The notes under the pieces are model-generated. The model searched no databases. It worked only from the letters and a program-made list of their open reading frames with translations, and had not been told where the DNA came from. A stretch of 64,000 bases of DNA from Fibrobacterota bacterium (lineage in GTDB: Bacteria > Fibrobacterota > Chitinivibrionia > Chitinivibrionales > Chitinispirillaceae): the NCBI GenBank assembly GCA_023436145.1, contig JAEZKP010000075.1, positions 25,868 through 89,867 of the forward strand, read 5' to 3'. Below, in pieces: positions 43,278-51,810 of the stretch. Positions within the stretch are counted from its first letter, which is position 1. Every line of letters begins with the position of its first letter. The translations under genes and the position numbers were made by a program.

Positions 43278-43691
43278 ATGTTTGAAGATTATGGTTTACT
43301 AAACAGCACCAGTAATGCATCTTCAGAAATCAACATCGCACCGCTTATTGACCTGGTATTCATATTACTTATCTTTTTTGTGGTTACCACCAATTTCAAT
43401 CGGCAAACCGGTATCGATGTTTCCAAACCCAAAGCTCAGACTGCGATAACACAGGGTCAGAAGACCCTGTTAATCGGCATTTCAAAAGAGGGATCACTAC
43501 ATATTTACGGAAGACAAGTAAGCATTGAGCGGCTGCCTGCTCTTATCAGTGCAGAAGTCAGCAAAGATCCAGCTCTGAACGTAGTTATTATTGCAGACCA
43601 GGATGCAGCTATAGGGACCGCTGTCCAGGTTATGGATCAATGTGCACTTGCAGGAGCATCCAGAGTATCCATCGCTGCAGATAAAGAATAG
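43278..43691 (+). CDS. exbD: ExbD/TolR biopolymer transport protein
   Basis: 137 residues. One N-terminal membrane helix carries the essential proton-binding aspartate, Asp25 in APLIDLVFILLIFFVV, the same number as in E. coli ExbD. The periplasmic domain is of the usual TolR/ExbD kind (GISKEGSLHIYGRQVSI, VVIIADQDAAIGTAVQVMDQ). The operon spacing is eight bases from exbB and two bases from the TonB-like gene. Together they form the motor that uses proton-motive force to energise the outer membrane. Ribosome site AGGAAA precedes ATG 43278. No anomaly. Confidence 0.95.
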   Translation: MFEDYGLLNSTSNASSEINIAPLIDLVFILLIFFVVTTNFNRQTGIDVSKPKAQTAITQGQKTLLIGISKEGSLHIYGRQVSIERLPALISAEVSKDPALNVVIIADQDAAIGTAVQVMDQCALAGASRVSIAADKE

Positions 43692-43693
43692 AT

Positions 43694-44332
43694 ATGCTGA
43701 AGTTAATAATCAACTCATCCTTTTTTTTACTCAGGCTGCTTATAGTACTGGTGATCAATTTTGGCCTTTTTTTGCTGATTCCACTGGCACATTCCTTTTT
43801 TGAAAGCACAAAAAAAGATGATGACTTTTTATCCAAAGAACCTAAAATCATTGCCGAATATATCAAACCTCCCCCAGAAGAGGAAAAGGCACAATCCGAA
43901 CCAACGATCCGCCGGATTCAGGCTTCATCATCCCGTATACATTCTCAGAAATCATTGAGTTTCAAATTTACTCCTGACTTGACAGTCGCCGGAAGCGGAG
44001 AAGCCATTGGGATGTCTGTGAACGATCTTAGTGCAGTTATATTTGAAGAGGGTGAAGTGGATGAAGATGCTGAGCCACTTACCAGGACTGCGATACCCTA
44101 CCCCCAAAGGGCTAGAGAACTGGGGATTGAAGGCGATCTGGTTGTGGTTATCCTGATTAATAATGACGGGAAAGTTGCATCAGTGGAGATTATTAGTTCA
44201 CCGGACCAATCCATCGCTAAGGCAGCCAGACAGACCATACTTTCCAGCTGGAAGTTCAAACCAGCCCGTAATCAGGGAATTCCAGTCAAACAAAGAGTGA
44301 AGCAGAAAATTTCATTCAAACTCAACTCATGA
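43694..44332 (+). CDS. tonB: TonB-family energy transducer
   Basis: 212 residues. A short cytoplasmic start, one membrane helix at about 9-31, a Pro/Glu-containing periplasmic linker (IKPPPEEEKAQSE) and a C-terminal TonB domain (about 130-212) with YPQRARELGIEGDLVVVI and SWKFKPARNQGIPVKQRVKQ. It transmits motor energy to TonB-dependent outer-membrane proteins. The linker is short (about 90 residues), so reach across the periplasm would be limited. It starts two bases after exbD. No TonB-dependent receptor is present in this window; the barrel genes at 45277 and 51811 lack a plug domain, so its client is elsewhere or unusual. Confidence 0.88.
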   Translation: MLKLIINSSFFLLRLLIVLVINFGLFLLIPLAHSFFESTKKDDDFLSKEPKIIAEYIKPPPEEEKAQSEPTIRRIQASSSRIHSQKSLSFKFTPDLTVAGSGEAIGMSVNDLSAVIFEEGEVDEDAEPLTRTAIPYPQRARELGIEGDLVVVILINNDGKVASVEIISSPDQSIAKAARQTILSSWKFKPARNQGIPVKQRVKQKISFKLNS

Positions 44333-44347
44333 TCACCAGGATCTGAT

Positions 44348-45328
44348 ATGTCCAAGTACCCCTATTTGTTTCTCTTTATGTTTTCCTTGTCTTCTCAGAC
44401 TACCCCTGGAACCATCGATCAGGCCAATGAGTTATATGGACAGGGAAGACTCAAAGAAGCTATTATTTTATATAAAAAAGCCTCACTTAACGGAGAAAAT
44501 CCGGCGATCTGTTATTTCAATCTGGGGAACAGCTACTTTCAACTGGATAGCATACCTCAGAGCATTGTTTATTATCTGGCAACCACATCATACGCACCGG
44601 ATTTTTTCCGGGGGCATCTGAATCTGGCCATCTGCTATTATACACTGGATGAATTAGGCAGATGTATCGCATCGGTTAAAAGAGCACTGGAAATAGAACC
44701 TGAAAACCAAAAAGCACTTCTATTACTGGGTACCTGCTATCAGAGGCTTAAGGCAAATTCTGAAGCAATCATTATTTTCGAGAACCTTATCCGTCTTTAC
44801 CCGCAAAATGATGAGCCTTATATTGCGCTGGCTGAAATATACAGGGATTTACTTGATAATGATGAAGCTTTAAAATGGTTGTCAATGTATCCTGAATCAG
44901 GAAAAAATGACTCCTATGTCAATGTTTTGAAGGCAGAAATCCATGAAAACTCCCATAACCTGCAAAAAGCGCTTTTTTATTTGACACTTGCTTACCAGAA
45001 AGACAGAACCAACCAATGGCTGCTTTATCGAATAATAAACATGCACCAGGAAATGGGAAACGATCTGGTTGCTTTACAGGAAGCAGCTAAAGGACTTGAT
45101 CAGTTTCCAGGGTTTGCTGAGCTGGCGGTTCTGGCAGGAGAAATCAGCTTCAAACACAAGAAGTATGATGAAGCAAAACGTTTTTTCACAATCGCCAAAA
45201 TAAATGGAAGTGCTGCCGGTGAGAGAGGGCTTCAGAATCTAAGGGAAATCATTTCGGTGCAAACCGGTGATTACGGTCAAAACGACCATTTCACCCGAAA
45301 TGCCAGCAGGTCACCTGTATCACCATAG
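44348..45328 (+). CDS. TPR-repeat protein ending the ExbBD-TonB operon
   Basis: 326 residues. A short hydrophobic N-terminus (about 1-20, possible signal peptide) is followed by at least seven tetratricopeptide repeats with the W/Y-x-x-LG-x-x-Y-x-x-A spacing (for example AIILYKKASLNGENPAICY, FNLGNSYFQLDSIPQSIVY, FFRGHLNLAICYYTLDELG). TPR arrays bind proteins; the gene is co-directional with and 15 bases after tonB, as in TonB2-type operons where a TPR protein is conserved. Its last 52 bases overlap the convergent barrel gene at 45277; since the coding ends of both are well formed, the overlap appears real. Partner unknown. Confidence 0.83.
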   Translation: MSKYPYLFLFMFSLSSQTTPGTIDQANELYGQGRLKEAIILYKKASLNGENPAICYFNLGNSYFQLDSIPQSIVYYLATTSYAPDFFRGHLNLAICYYTLDELGRCIASVKRALEIEPENQKALLLLGTCYQRLKANSEAIIIFENLIRLYPQNDEPYIALAEIYRDLLDNDEALKWLSMYPESGKNDSYVNVLKAEIHENSHNLQKALFYLTLAYQKDRTNQWLLYRIINMHQEMGNDLVALQEAAKGLDQFPGFAELAVLAGEISFKHKKYDEAKRFFTIAKINGSAAGERGLQNLREIISVQTGDYGQNDHFTRNASRSPVSP

Positions 45329-46443
45329 AGGGTATTCGAACCGCCAAAAAAAATTTGACCGATCATAAACAGATCGATATTCTGGAAAACCGACCAGTTT
45401 ACTGATGGTGCAAGATAAAGGGAAAAATCTGCAGGATTGGTTGATAGAGAAAATGTCCCGTATACCAGGGGGGAAAAAGTATAACCAAGCTCAACGAATA
45501 TACCAAATGCTGAAGGAAGCAGATTTTTGGCACTTACAGGAGCAAATATCTGTGCAGAATCAATTTTCCCGTTTGTTCCAAATCCGTTGTAAAGAAACTC
45601 ACCATGAATATAAATTGAATTAGGGAAAGTATAATCTGCTGAAAGTGCTGCAACAAAATTCCCTGAGGAATCATCTGCTACAAAATTATTTACTCCTTCA
45701 TCGAAAAACGGATGAAAATATGCGACTTCACCTCTAAAACCGCCACCAGCAATTCCACCAGACCAGGAGAAACCCAATGCCCCATCCAGACCGTAAAGCC
45801 CTCCTTGAAACTGAAGGTCATACCCACCAGTGTTAAATTTATACATTACTGCAAAAGTCCTGTCCTGCTGATCTTTTCCAGCTTCCAGAGCAAGCTCTGC
45901 CACCGAAACAGCCGATGTATAGTACTGAATGTGGAATGCGTCGGTCCCGGGTCTTTCCTCATAATCAAAATCGATGAAATTAAAGGCATTGTACCAGTCA
46001 TTGGGGTTCCAGACAAGATTTGTCCCCCAGTTAATCCTCTGACGGCCAAGCATCAGGTTCAAGTTATTGTATTCAAGCCCCAGCCATGCCCGGTCTATGT
46101 TGGCATAAAGCAAAGATGACCAGGCATCAGTTAAATCTGCATACCCCACATCTGTGCTGTAAATGTCAGCCAATGTGTCCAGCGAACCGTTTGATCCAAA
46201 AGTATCCCCTGTGTATAACTGCAATCGTCCACCGATTTCTAAAGTAAGAAAACTCCATGGATACCACCTGAAATCAGTTCTGAAATGAATCAGATTGTTA
46301 AAATCTGTATTTTCGTTGTCAAATACTAAATATGGCAGATCTTTTAAATATCCACCAGTTTCGGTGTTAGCCTTCTGTGGGATCCAAGCCGGAAAGCCAG
46401 ATAATTCGATTACCAACAAAATGACAAAAATGATTATTTTCAT
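45277..46443 (-). CDS. Porin-like outer-membrane barrel protein
   Basis: 388 residues, signal peptide ending FPAW near residue 20. The mature chain alternates hydrophobic and polar residues and ends FRVKWSF with terminal Phe, as outer-membrane barrels do. LGRQRINWGTNLVWNPNDW followed by ERPGTDAF resembles the G-R-Q-x-x-x-W-G ... NP-x-D ... RPG-x-D pattern of DUF1302/alginate-export-type and related porins. The start has only a weak ribosome signal (GGTGAG 13 bases away). It lies convergent with the TPR gene and in the same direction as the Lol-like ABC unit 1.2 kb further on. Function not known; a substrate channel is inferred. Confidence 0.7.
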   Translation of the reverse strand: MKIIIFVILLVIELSGFPAWIPQKANTETGGYLKDLPYLVFDNENTDFNNLIHFRTDFRWYPWSFLTLEIGGRLQLYTGDTFGSNGSLDTLADIYSTDVGYADLTDAWSSLLYANIDRAWLGLEYNNLNLMLGRQRINWGTNLVWNPNDWYNAFNFIDFDYEERPGTDAFHIQYYTSAVSVAELALEAGKDQQDRTFAVMYKFNTGGYDLQFQGGLYGLDGALGFSWSGGIAGGGFRGEVAYFHPFFDEGVNNFVADDSSGNFVAALSADYTFPNSIYIHGEFLYNGFGTNGKIDSAQIFAPVSAKNLLPSAFGIFVELGYTFSPLVYGTFSLSTNPADFSLYLAPSVNWSVFQNIDLFMIGQIFFGGSNTLYGDTGDLLAFRVKWSF

Positions 46444-46945
46444 TTTTTAATAAATCTCACCAGTTTTAACAAACTTCCAGATATACATAGAAATAAATAA
46501 AGAATTCCAGATCAAGAAGCTCTCCAACCGATTCAGGTAAAAATTAATGATTGAAGTACCCTGATACAAGCCATCAATTCTTTTGTGGACAAGCTTACCA
46601 ACAAAAGTTTAATACCATTTTTTTTGCTTGTATTAAATGGTGATGGAGGAGGGAAAACCTCTGATCTGGAGCTTTCTTTAACACTTTTTTTCTTGCCAGT
46701 GGAATTACTCCAGCTTATATTTATATTGTTGATAGTATTAGTGAACAATTGAGTGTGGAACTTTGTATAACTTCCGGAACTGTAAGGTTTTAGGGAAAAC
46801 AATGTAGTAGAATTTCTGAACCTGATAGGGATTGCGTGTTTTTTTTGAATCATAGATAAATGGCTGCCTCAAAATGGAATCGGCAATTAATGTCCGCTCC
46901 GGTAAATCAGTCTATAAAACTGCGATCAAAGTAGAAAGGAAACTT
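46444..46945. other. 502-bp region without a convincing gene
   Basis: A minus-strand frame of 106 codons (46533-46853) is open but has no ribosome site, composition or motif typical of a gene; a plus-strand stretch of about 63 codons in the same area is equally unconvincing. Both are more likely random. The plus-strand end carries the ribosome site of the hydrolase gene. The region could be a relic, as neighbouring genes are compact. Confidence 0.45.
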
Positions 46946-47494
46946 ATGGATGACAATCTGAAGGTTTTCACAATTCCCGGACTTTACGGTTCAGGTCCCC
47001 GGCATTGGCAGACCAGATGGGAAACTCTTTACGGATTTACCCGAATTGAACAGAGCGATTGGGATAATCCTCAATATTGGCAATGGGAGAGATCTCTTCA
47101 CAATCATCTGGGAAATGAAACTGGCAAACCATCAGTGCTGGTTGCCCACAGCTTGGGTTGCCATCTGGTTATAAAGAGTTATCTTCAGATTAAAGACTGG
47201 ATATCAGGAATTCTTTTTGTAGCGCCACCTGATCTGGGATCAGGTATACTGCAGAAAGATCTCTCTGATTTTAAAACTGATACTTCCTTTGTCATCGATA
47301 TTCCTTCATACCTGGTTTACAGCGAAGACGATCCATTCGCCAGTATCGAATACTCTGAGAGGTTGGTAAATGAATTTGGATTGACTGCTATTAATATCGG
47401 AAAAAAAGGACACATTAACAGTGATTCCAATTTGGGGGATTGGGATGAAGGACATTTTATTTTAAAGAGGCTCATTTCCAAATGCTTGAATTAA
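46946..47494 (+). CDS. Alpha/beta-hydrolase of RBBP9/YdeN type
   Basis: About 182 residues from ATG 46946, chosen because AAGGAAAC lies in front; an open frame reaches 46874. FTIPGLYGSGPRHWQTRWE is the family N-terminus; the nucleophile Ser lies in VAHSLGC, the acid in SEDDPFA and the His in KKGHINSDS. This triad makes it a small serine hydrolase. RBBP9/YdeN proteins in bacteria are of mostly unknown substrate. It stands alone, divergent from the barrel gene and convergent with the ABC ATPase gene. The catalytic triad appears intact. Confidence 0.9.
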   Translation: MDDNLKVFTIPGLYGSGPRHWQTRWETLYGFTRIEQSDWDNPQYWQWERSLHNHLGNETGKPSVLVAHSLGCHLVIKSYLQIKDWISGILFVAPPDLGSGILQKDLSDFKTDTSFVIDIPSYLVYSEDDPFASIEYSERLVNEFGLTAINIGKKGHINSDSNLGDWDEGHFILKRLISKCLN

Positions 47495-47623
47495 AGGGTT
47501 TGAGATTTACTTGTGCACTTCAGTCTGCGTTCTTATTCAGGCAAGTATGTACTACACTGGAAATTATACCCAATAGTATTCCATCTGATTTTTACTAATT
47601 TCTTTCCATAATAATCTCAAATC

Positions 47624-48292
47624 TCATATTCTCTTTCCGTCTTCCAGCTCAATCACCCGATGGGCTCTGCGGATCACTCTTTCGTCGTGAGTAGAAAAAA
47701 TGAAGGTGGCTTCTCTGTTTTTATTCAATGACTCCATTATGTCAAGAAGTTTTCCTGCAGAGTGTGAATCCAGATTTGCAGTGGGTTCATCAGCCAGAAC
47801 AAATTTGGGCTCAGAAGCAAGGGCACGAGCCACAGCCACCCTTTGTTGCTCTCCCCCGCTTAACTGTACCGGTCGATGCCCTGCTCTATCCAATAAATCA
47901 ACGGCTTCGAGGAGTTCCATAGATCTTTTACGCCGCTCTGATAAGCTTTTCTTCTGCAACAACATTATAAACTCCACATTTTCCGAGGCAGTTAACACTG
48001 GCAACAGATTATATGCCTGAAAAACAAAACCGATATTATACAATCGAAATTCTGTCAGTCGGTTGGATGACAATGTATTTATGTCTGTGCCATCTATTAT
48101 TACCCGTCCTGCAGTTGGTATATCCAACCCTCCAAGAAGATGAAGCAGAGTGCTTTTGCCGGAACCGGACGGTCCCACTACGGCAGTAAATTCTCCCTTC
48201 TCAATTTCCAGATTTACACTTTTCAAAGCATGAACCGGAACTTCCGAGTCATGATAAGTTTTACTCAGATTTTCAGCACTTATAATAGCCAT
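47624..48292 (-). CDS. ABC transporter ATP-binding protein, LolD/MacB type
   Basis: 222 residues. Walker A GPSGSGKST 40-48, Q-loop near FVFQAYNLLP (about 89-98), signature LSGGEQQRVAVARAL from 144 and Walker B FVLADEP 164-170 are intact, as is the H-switch in STHDE. The H/DLLGGLDIPTAGRV phrase is typical of LolD/MacB-family ATPases that work with FtsX-like permeases in the outer-membrane lipoprotein or efflux pathways. It is the last gene of the four-gene unit with two permeases and a LolA-like protein. A LolCDE-like function is inferred from the gene set; it could also export other envelope molecules. Confidence 0.9.
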   Translation of the reverse strand: MAIISAENLSKTYHDSEVPVHALKSVNLEIEKGEFTAVVGPSGSGKSTLLHLLGGLDIPTAGRVIIDGTDINTLSSNRLTEFRLYNIGFVFQAYNLLPVLTASENVEFIMLLQKKSLSERRKRSMELLEAVDLLDRAGHRPVQLSGGEQQRVAVARALASEPKFVLADEPTANLDSHSAGKLLDIMESLNKNREATFIFSTHDERVIRRAHRVIELEDGKRI

Positions 48293-48305
48293 GTTAATCT
48301 ACCTT

Positions 48306-49517
48306 TCACATTCGCAGTACCGCAGCCGGCCGCAATTTCAGTGCTTTAAATGCAGGAAACAATGCGGCAATGATTGCAGTTATGATCACTAGCAAGGTTA
48401 TTGCTGCATACATGAAACCCGATAAGTGAGGATAAAGAATCTGTGCAATACCGAATTCTGACAGTCCCTGTGCAAAATAGGAGAGATTAATGCCAGTGCG
48501 AGAAAGAACGGCCAGAGAGATAATTGTGAGAAGCAGACCAGAAAAAGCACCAGTAAGAGATAGAAACACTGTTTCCAGAACGATCATCAGAAAAATCTTT
48601 TTTCCCGACATCCCTACTGCCATTAACATCCCCAGTTCCCTTCTTCGCTCAAGAACCGCCATGAGCATCGAATTGGTTATTCCAAATGTCAATGCCAGAA
48701 GTATAACTATCATAAATATGAAGAGCGAAACAGAGGTGGTTTCTTCGATATATGAGAGTTCAGGTGCAAGAGTACGCCAGGTTTGAACTCTCATACCCGG
48801 TATCACAGAACTTATACTTTTTGCGGTGGAATCCAGGTTTGCTCCCCGGTTGAGGAGGACCGCGATTTCTGTATAAAGAGTATCGGTTTCCAGAAGCTGC
48901 CACAGCTCGTAGTCTTTAACAAAAAGATTTGAGTTGTCAAATTCTGAAGAAACGGTTCTGTAAATTCCAGCGACTTTGAAGGCCCCTCCGGTCAGATCTC
49001 CTGAAATATTCTGAAAAGTTAAAACAATCCTTGAGCCCAGTCCCACATTAAGGTTCTCAGCCAGCTTCTCTCCGATAACAACAGGATACGAAAAACTGGT
49101 GTCAAAATATGTCCCCCGGATAATCGACTGATCAATCAGAGTTATTGCCCTCTCACTTTGAGGATCAATACCTAGAACCTGCACTCCTGCAGCCGATGTC
49201 GCAGAGGAAACCATGGCATTGATAGTCACTCTTTTTGATACAGCAGCTACCGATTCATTCTTCTTAATCTGATTTACTTTTTCAGCTGCATCGGGGACAA
49301 AAGAATGAATATCTCTTTCCACAGAAAAGTCCGGATTGTGTATCTGTATATGGGAGAGTCTGGTCATAATGGCAGACTGAATCATCTGTTCACCCATTCC
49401 GAAACCAATCGATGATGAGATAAGACCACCACATAACCCTATTGCAATGGCTGCAAGCAGAATCAGACTTCGGGTCCTGTTGCGCCAGATGTTTCGCCAT
49501 GCGATACCGGTCAGCAT
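48306..49517 (-). CDS. FtsX-like ABC permease (LolC/LolE-type), second
   Basis: 403 residues. The first membrane helix at about 17-38, a large periplasmic MacB_PCD-type domain (about 40-265) and three more helices at about 268-400, the FtsX/LolE topology. The N-terminal WRNIWRNRTRSLILLAAI is repeated almost exactly in the neighbouring permease (WRNLWRNTHRTVIT), showing that the pair is paralogous. Thirteen bases separate it from the ATPase and about ten from the other permease. In LolCDE the permeases pass lipoproteins to LolA. Nothing truncated or frame-shifted. Confidence 0.88.
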   Translation of the reverse strand: MLTGIAWRNIWRNRTRSLILLAAIAIGLCGGLISSSIGFGMGEQMIQSAIMTRLSHIQIHNPDFSVERDIHSFVPDAAEKVNQIKKNESVAAVSKRVTINAMVSSATSAAGVQVLGIDPQSERAITLIDQSIIRGTYFDTSFSYPVVIGEKLAENLNVGLGSRIVLTFQNISGDLTGGAFKVAGIYRTVSSEFDNSNLFVKDYELWQLLETDTLYTEIAVLLNRGANLDSTAKSISSVIPGMRVQTWRTLAPELSYIEETTSVSLFIFMIVILLALTFGITNSMLMAVLERRRELGMLMAVGMSGKKIFLMIVLETVFLSLTGAFSGLLLTIISLAVLSRTGINLSYFAQGLSEFGIAQILYPHLSGFMYAAITLLVIITAIIAALFPAFKALKLRPAAVLRM

Positions 49518-49528
49518 TTCAACTCTCC

Positions 49529-50749
49529 TCAGGCATGCAAAGTTTTGGATATTTTGAGTCTGGAAACAGTCCAGAGAGGATAAATACTAACAATTGCCGA
49601 AATGAGAAAAACTGCTATCACCTGGTCCACAAACAAGGATGGTTCTACCAGAAATGGAATAACTGGTTCAAATCCATACTCCAGCATCGCTGCAGCCGCA
49701 TTACCTTTGAGCTGTATGGGATGTGCTCTCATAAAAAGAAGCAGAGGTATTGAAAAGATGATGCCGCAGATCACTCCTAATAAACCGATCATTGCAGTTT
49801 CGAGTAATATCATCAGTTGAATCCGGAATTTTTTCATGCCCACTGCAAGCAATATGGCAAACTCTCTTTTTCTCTCCTCCGTCATCATCATCACCGTTCC
49901 GAAGATTCCAAACCCTATAACTACGTAAAGTATCCCCAGCATTATTATTCCACCGGCATTATCAACCTCAATATATTGAACCAGTTCAGGAACCATCTCA
50001 CGCCAGTTCATTACCTCATATTGCTGAGCAAAAGAATCCTTCATCTTTGATTCCACTGCATATAAATTATCAGGATCATCGATCATAACAGCCACCGAAG
50101 TCACTCTTCCCTGCATAGAAAGAAAGTATTGAGCATCATCCAGAGCCATATACACCATGCTTTCATTAAGTTCTGGCACCGGAAGATCCACTATTCCGCA
50201 GACAAGATATAAACCTGCAGCGCTGGTGCTATGGTAGCCTTGGGTCAAGAGAATTAAACTGTCACCGGGAGAAAGTTCGAGTCGCTCTGCCAAACCTTTG
50301 GCTATTAATACTCTCATGGAACCCGGTTGGATAAAGTCGCCTTTTATTAATTTTTCAGATAATCTACTCATCTGATTTTCCTTAAAAGGATCTATGCCGG
50401 TAACAGTTACTCCTCTGGTAATATTGCCCGATGAAGCCAGGGCGAAAGTTTCTATCCTGGGAACAGCTGCGGTTACATGTTCGAAATTAGTGACCTGGTT
50501 CATCAGTGAATCGGTTAAAGGCATACTGTTTTCCAAGGACCGTTCATCCCAGTAGCCTTTACCATGCAACTGTATGAAACCGGTGTAGACACTGAGAGTG
50601 CTGAATATCACATGTTCATAAGTGCCAAGCTGCATGGAGCGGGTAAACAGTACCAGTATGACAGCGAAAAAAATGGATGACACCGTAATTACAGTACGGT
50701 GAGTATTTCTCCACAGATTGCGCCATGCAAGGATCAGATAGATGATCAT
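49529..50749 (-). CDS. FtsX-like ABC permease (LolC/LolE-type), first
   Basis: About 406 residues from ATG 50749 (MIIYLILAWRNLWRN); the frame stays open to 50812 but the extra 21 residues are polar and precede what is the universal membrane start of the family. The domain order is as in the neighbouring permease: helix, periplasmic domain, three helices (VIGFGIFGTVMMM, LLETAMIGLLGVICGIIFSIPLLL, VIAVFLISAIVSIYPL). Follows the LolA-like gene by about 98 bases and overlaps nothing. It is predicted to form a heterodimer with the second permease on the ATPase homodimer. Confidence 0.86.
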   Translation of the reverse strand: MIIYLILAWRNLWRNTHRTVITVSSIFFAVILVLFTRSMQLGTYEHVIFSTLSVYTGFIQLHGKGYWDERSLENSMPLTDSLMNQVTNFEHVTAAVPRIETFALASSGNITRGVTVTGIDPFKENQMSRLSEKLIKGDFIQPGSMRVLIAKGLAERLELSPGDSLILLTQGYHSTSAAGLYLVCGIVDLPVPELNESMVYMALDDAQYFLSMQGRVTSVAVMIDDPDNLYAVESKMKDSFAQQYEVMNWREMVPELVQYIEVDNAGGIIMLGILYVVIGFGIFGTVMMMTEERKREFAILLAVGMKKFRIQLMILLETAMIGLLGVICGIIFSIPLLLFMRAHPIQLKGNAAAAMLEYGFEPVIPFLVEPSLFVDQVIAVFLISAIVSIYPLWTVSRLKISKTLHA

Positions 50750-50846
50750 TTTAACATCTGATACCTGTGAATTGTTAATAACAGTTCTCTTGTTGCAGTA
50801 CTTTAAAAACAACAGCTGTGATGGCAGGAGCAGAAATCAGAACCGG

Positions 50847-51593
50847 TCATCTGATTTTTCTTAGATTTTGTAAAGAGAAAAAATCATCATTTATTTCTAC
50901 ATCAAAATCGATAGATTGAATTTCCATCATCGTCTTATGTCCGGGTTTGTCAACAGGGATCATTTCCCAACTGGTAGGAATTTCCCTTCCATCCATCTTC
51001 TTGACCTGGTTTAAATTCATGATATTGACCAGCTCACCATCTTCTCCGTAAAAAAGTTGTTTTCTGAAGATATATTGATCTTTAGTTACATATACAATCA
51101 CTTTGTCCCACACAACCGGAGCCTGCGGTTTGGGAATCATTTCGATACAGTATGCGGGTTTCCCATCGATAACCGTATCAGAGAGAAGTTTGTGGGTGTA
51201 ATCATTGACCACTGATGCTTCCCGCACCAGATCATCATTAGTAAAATCGGAGCCCATCCAGGACTGATTCATCATGGAATTTGGAATCTTTACAGTTCGC
51301 TGGATCGATGGAAGCCACTGCCAGAGATCGTTTCCTCTCTTTAAGAACGCTGTCCCATCATCACGGGGCGGTGCAGTGATCAGAATAAGCGAGTAGCGAT
51401 CTCCCTTTTCCCAGGTTTTCATACTGAGGCTACGGGTCCATTGAGGACGTATTATGGCCATAGTTACAGTGGAATTAAGAGATTCTCCCCGCATCTTTTC
51501 ATCTGCCTTTTTTATTATCTCTCTGGCATCCTGAGCAAAAACCATAGCAATTTGAAAAAAAACGGTTAAAAATACTGAATACCGCTTCTCCAT
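50847..51593 (-). CDS. LolA-like outer-membrane lipoprotein-sorting family protein
   Basis: 248 residues with a signal peptide ending VFAQD (about residue 22). The mature part has the LolA-like features DAREIIKKADEKMRGES, then IRPQWTRSLSMKTWEKGDRY, QWLPSIQRTVKIP and FYGEDGELVNIMNLNQ, all recognised in the TP-0789/LolA-like subgroup, which differs from classical LolA and often lies beside FtsX-like permeases. It would act in the periplasm as carrier for a hydrophobic cargo. Strong ribosome site (AGGAG) before ATG 51593. First gene of the unit with two permeases and an ATPase. The cargo is unknown; lipoprotein is the conventional guess. Confidence 0.87.
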   Translation of the reverse strand: MEKRYSVFLTVFFQIAMVFAQDAREIIKKADEKMRGESLNSTVTMAIIRPQWTRSLSMKTWEKGDRYSLILITAPPRDDGTAFLKRGNDLWQWLPSIQRTVKIPNSMMNQSWMGSDFTNDDLVREASVVNDYTHKLLSDTVIDGKPAYCIEMIPKPQAPVVWDKVIVYVTKDQYIFRKQLFYGEDGELVNIMNLNQVKKMDGREIPTSWEMIPVDKPGHKTMMEIQSIDFDVEINDDFFSLQNLRKIR

Positions 51594-51721
51594 TCTCTCT
51601 CCTGAAATTTCTAAAAAGATCCCAGAATAGTTATCTACATATTTATTATCGCTAATTAAATGCCACTGATCAGCCTAAGTCTGTTGCCGGAAATAAAAAA
51701 GCACAATTCATTTACAAGAGA

Positions 51722-51751
51722 TTGAACTGAATACTGTCAAAAACTTACTAA
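51722..51751 (+). promoter_or_regulatory. Possible promoter of the barrel gene at 51811
   Basis: TTGAAC (51722-51727) and TACTAA (51746-51751) with an 18-base spacer. The start would fall near 51758, leaving a leader of about 53 bases. The match to consensus is moderate. Confidence 0.38.
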
Positions 51752-51810
51752 ATAAGTTCCTCAAAAACTCCACTTTGATTTTTCAGGGTGAAAAAGCCAG
51801 GAGAAATGTT

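Noticed and set aside
45277..45328. TPR gene frameshift at its 3' end
   Set aside because: The frame and repeat pattern remain regular to the end; the overlap with the barrel gene is explained by two normal stops.
46533..46853. 106-codon minus-strand frame
   Set aside because: No ribosome site, unusual composition, no motif; the opposite strand is equally open.
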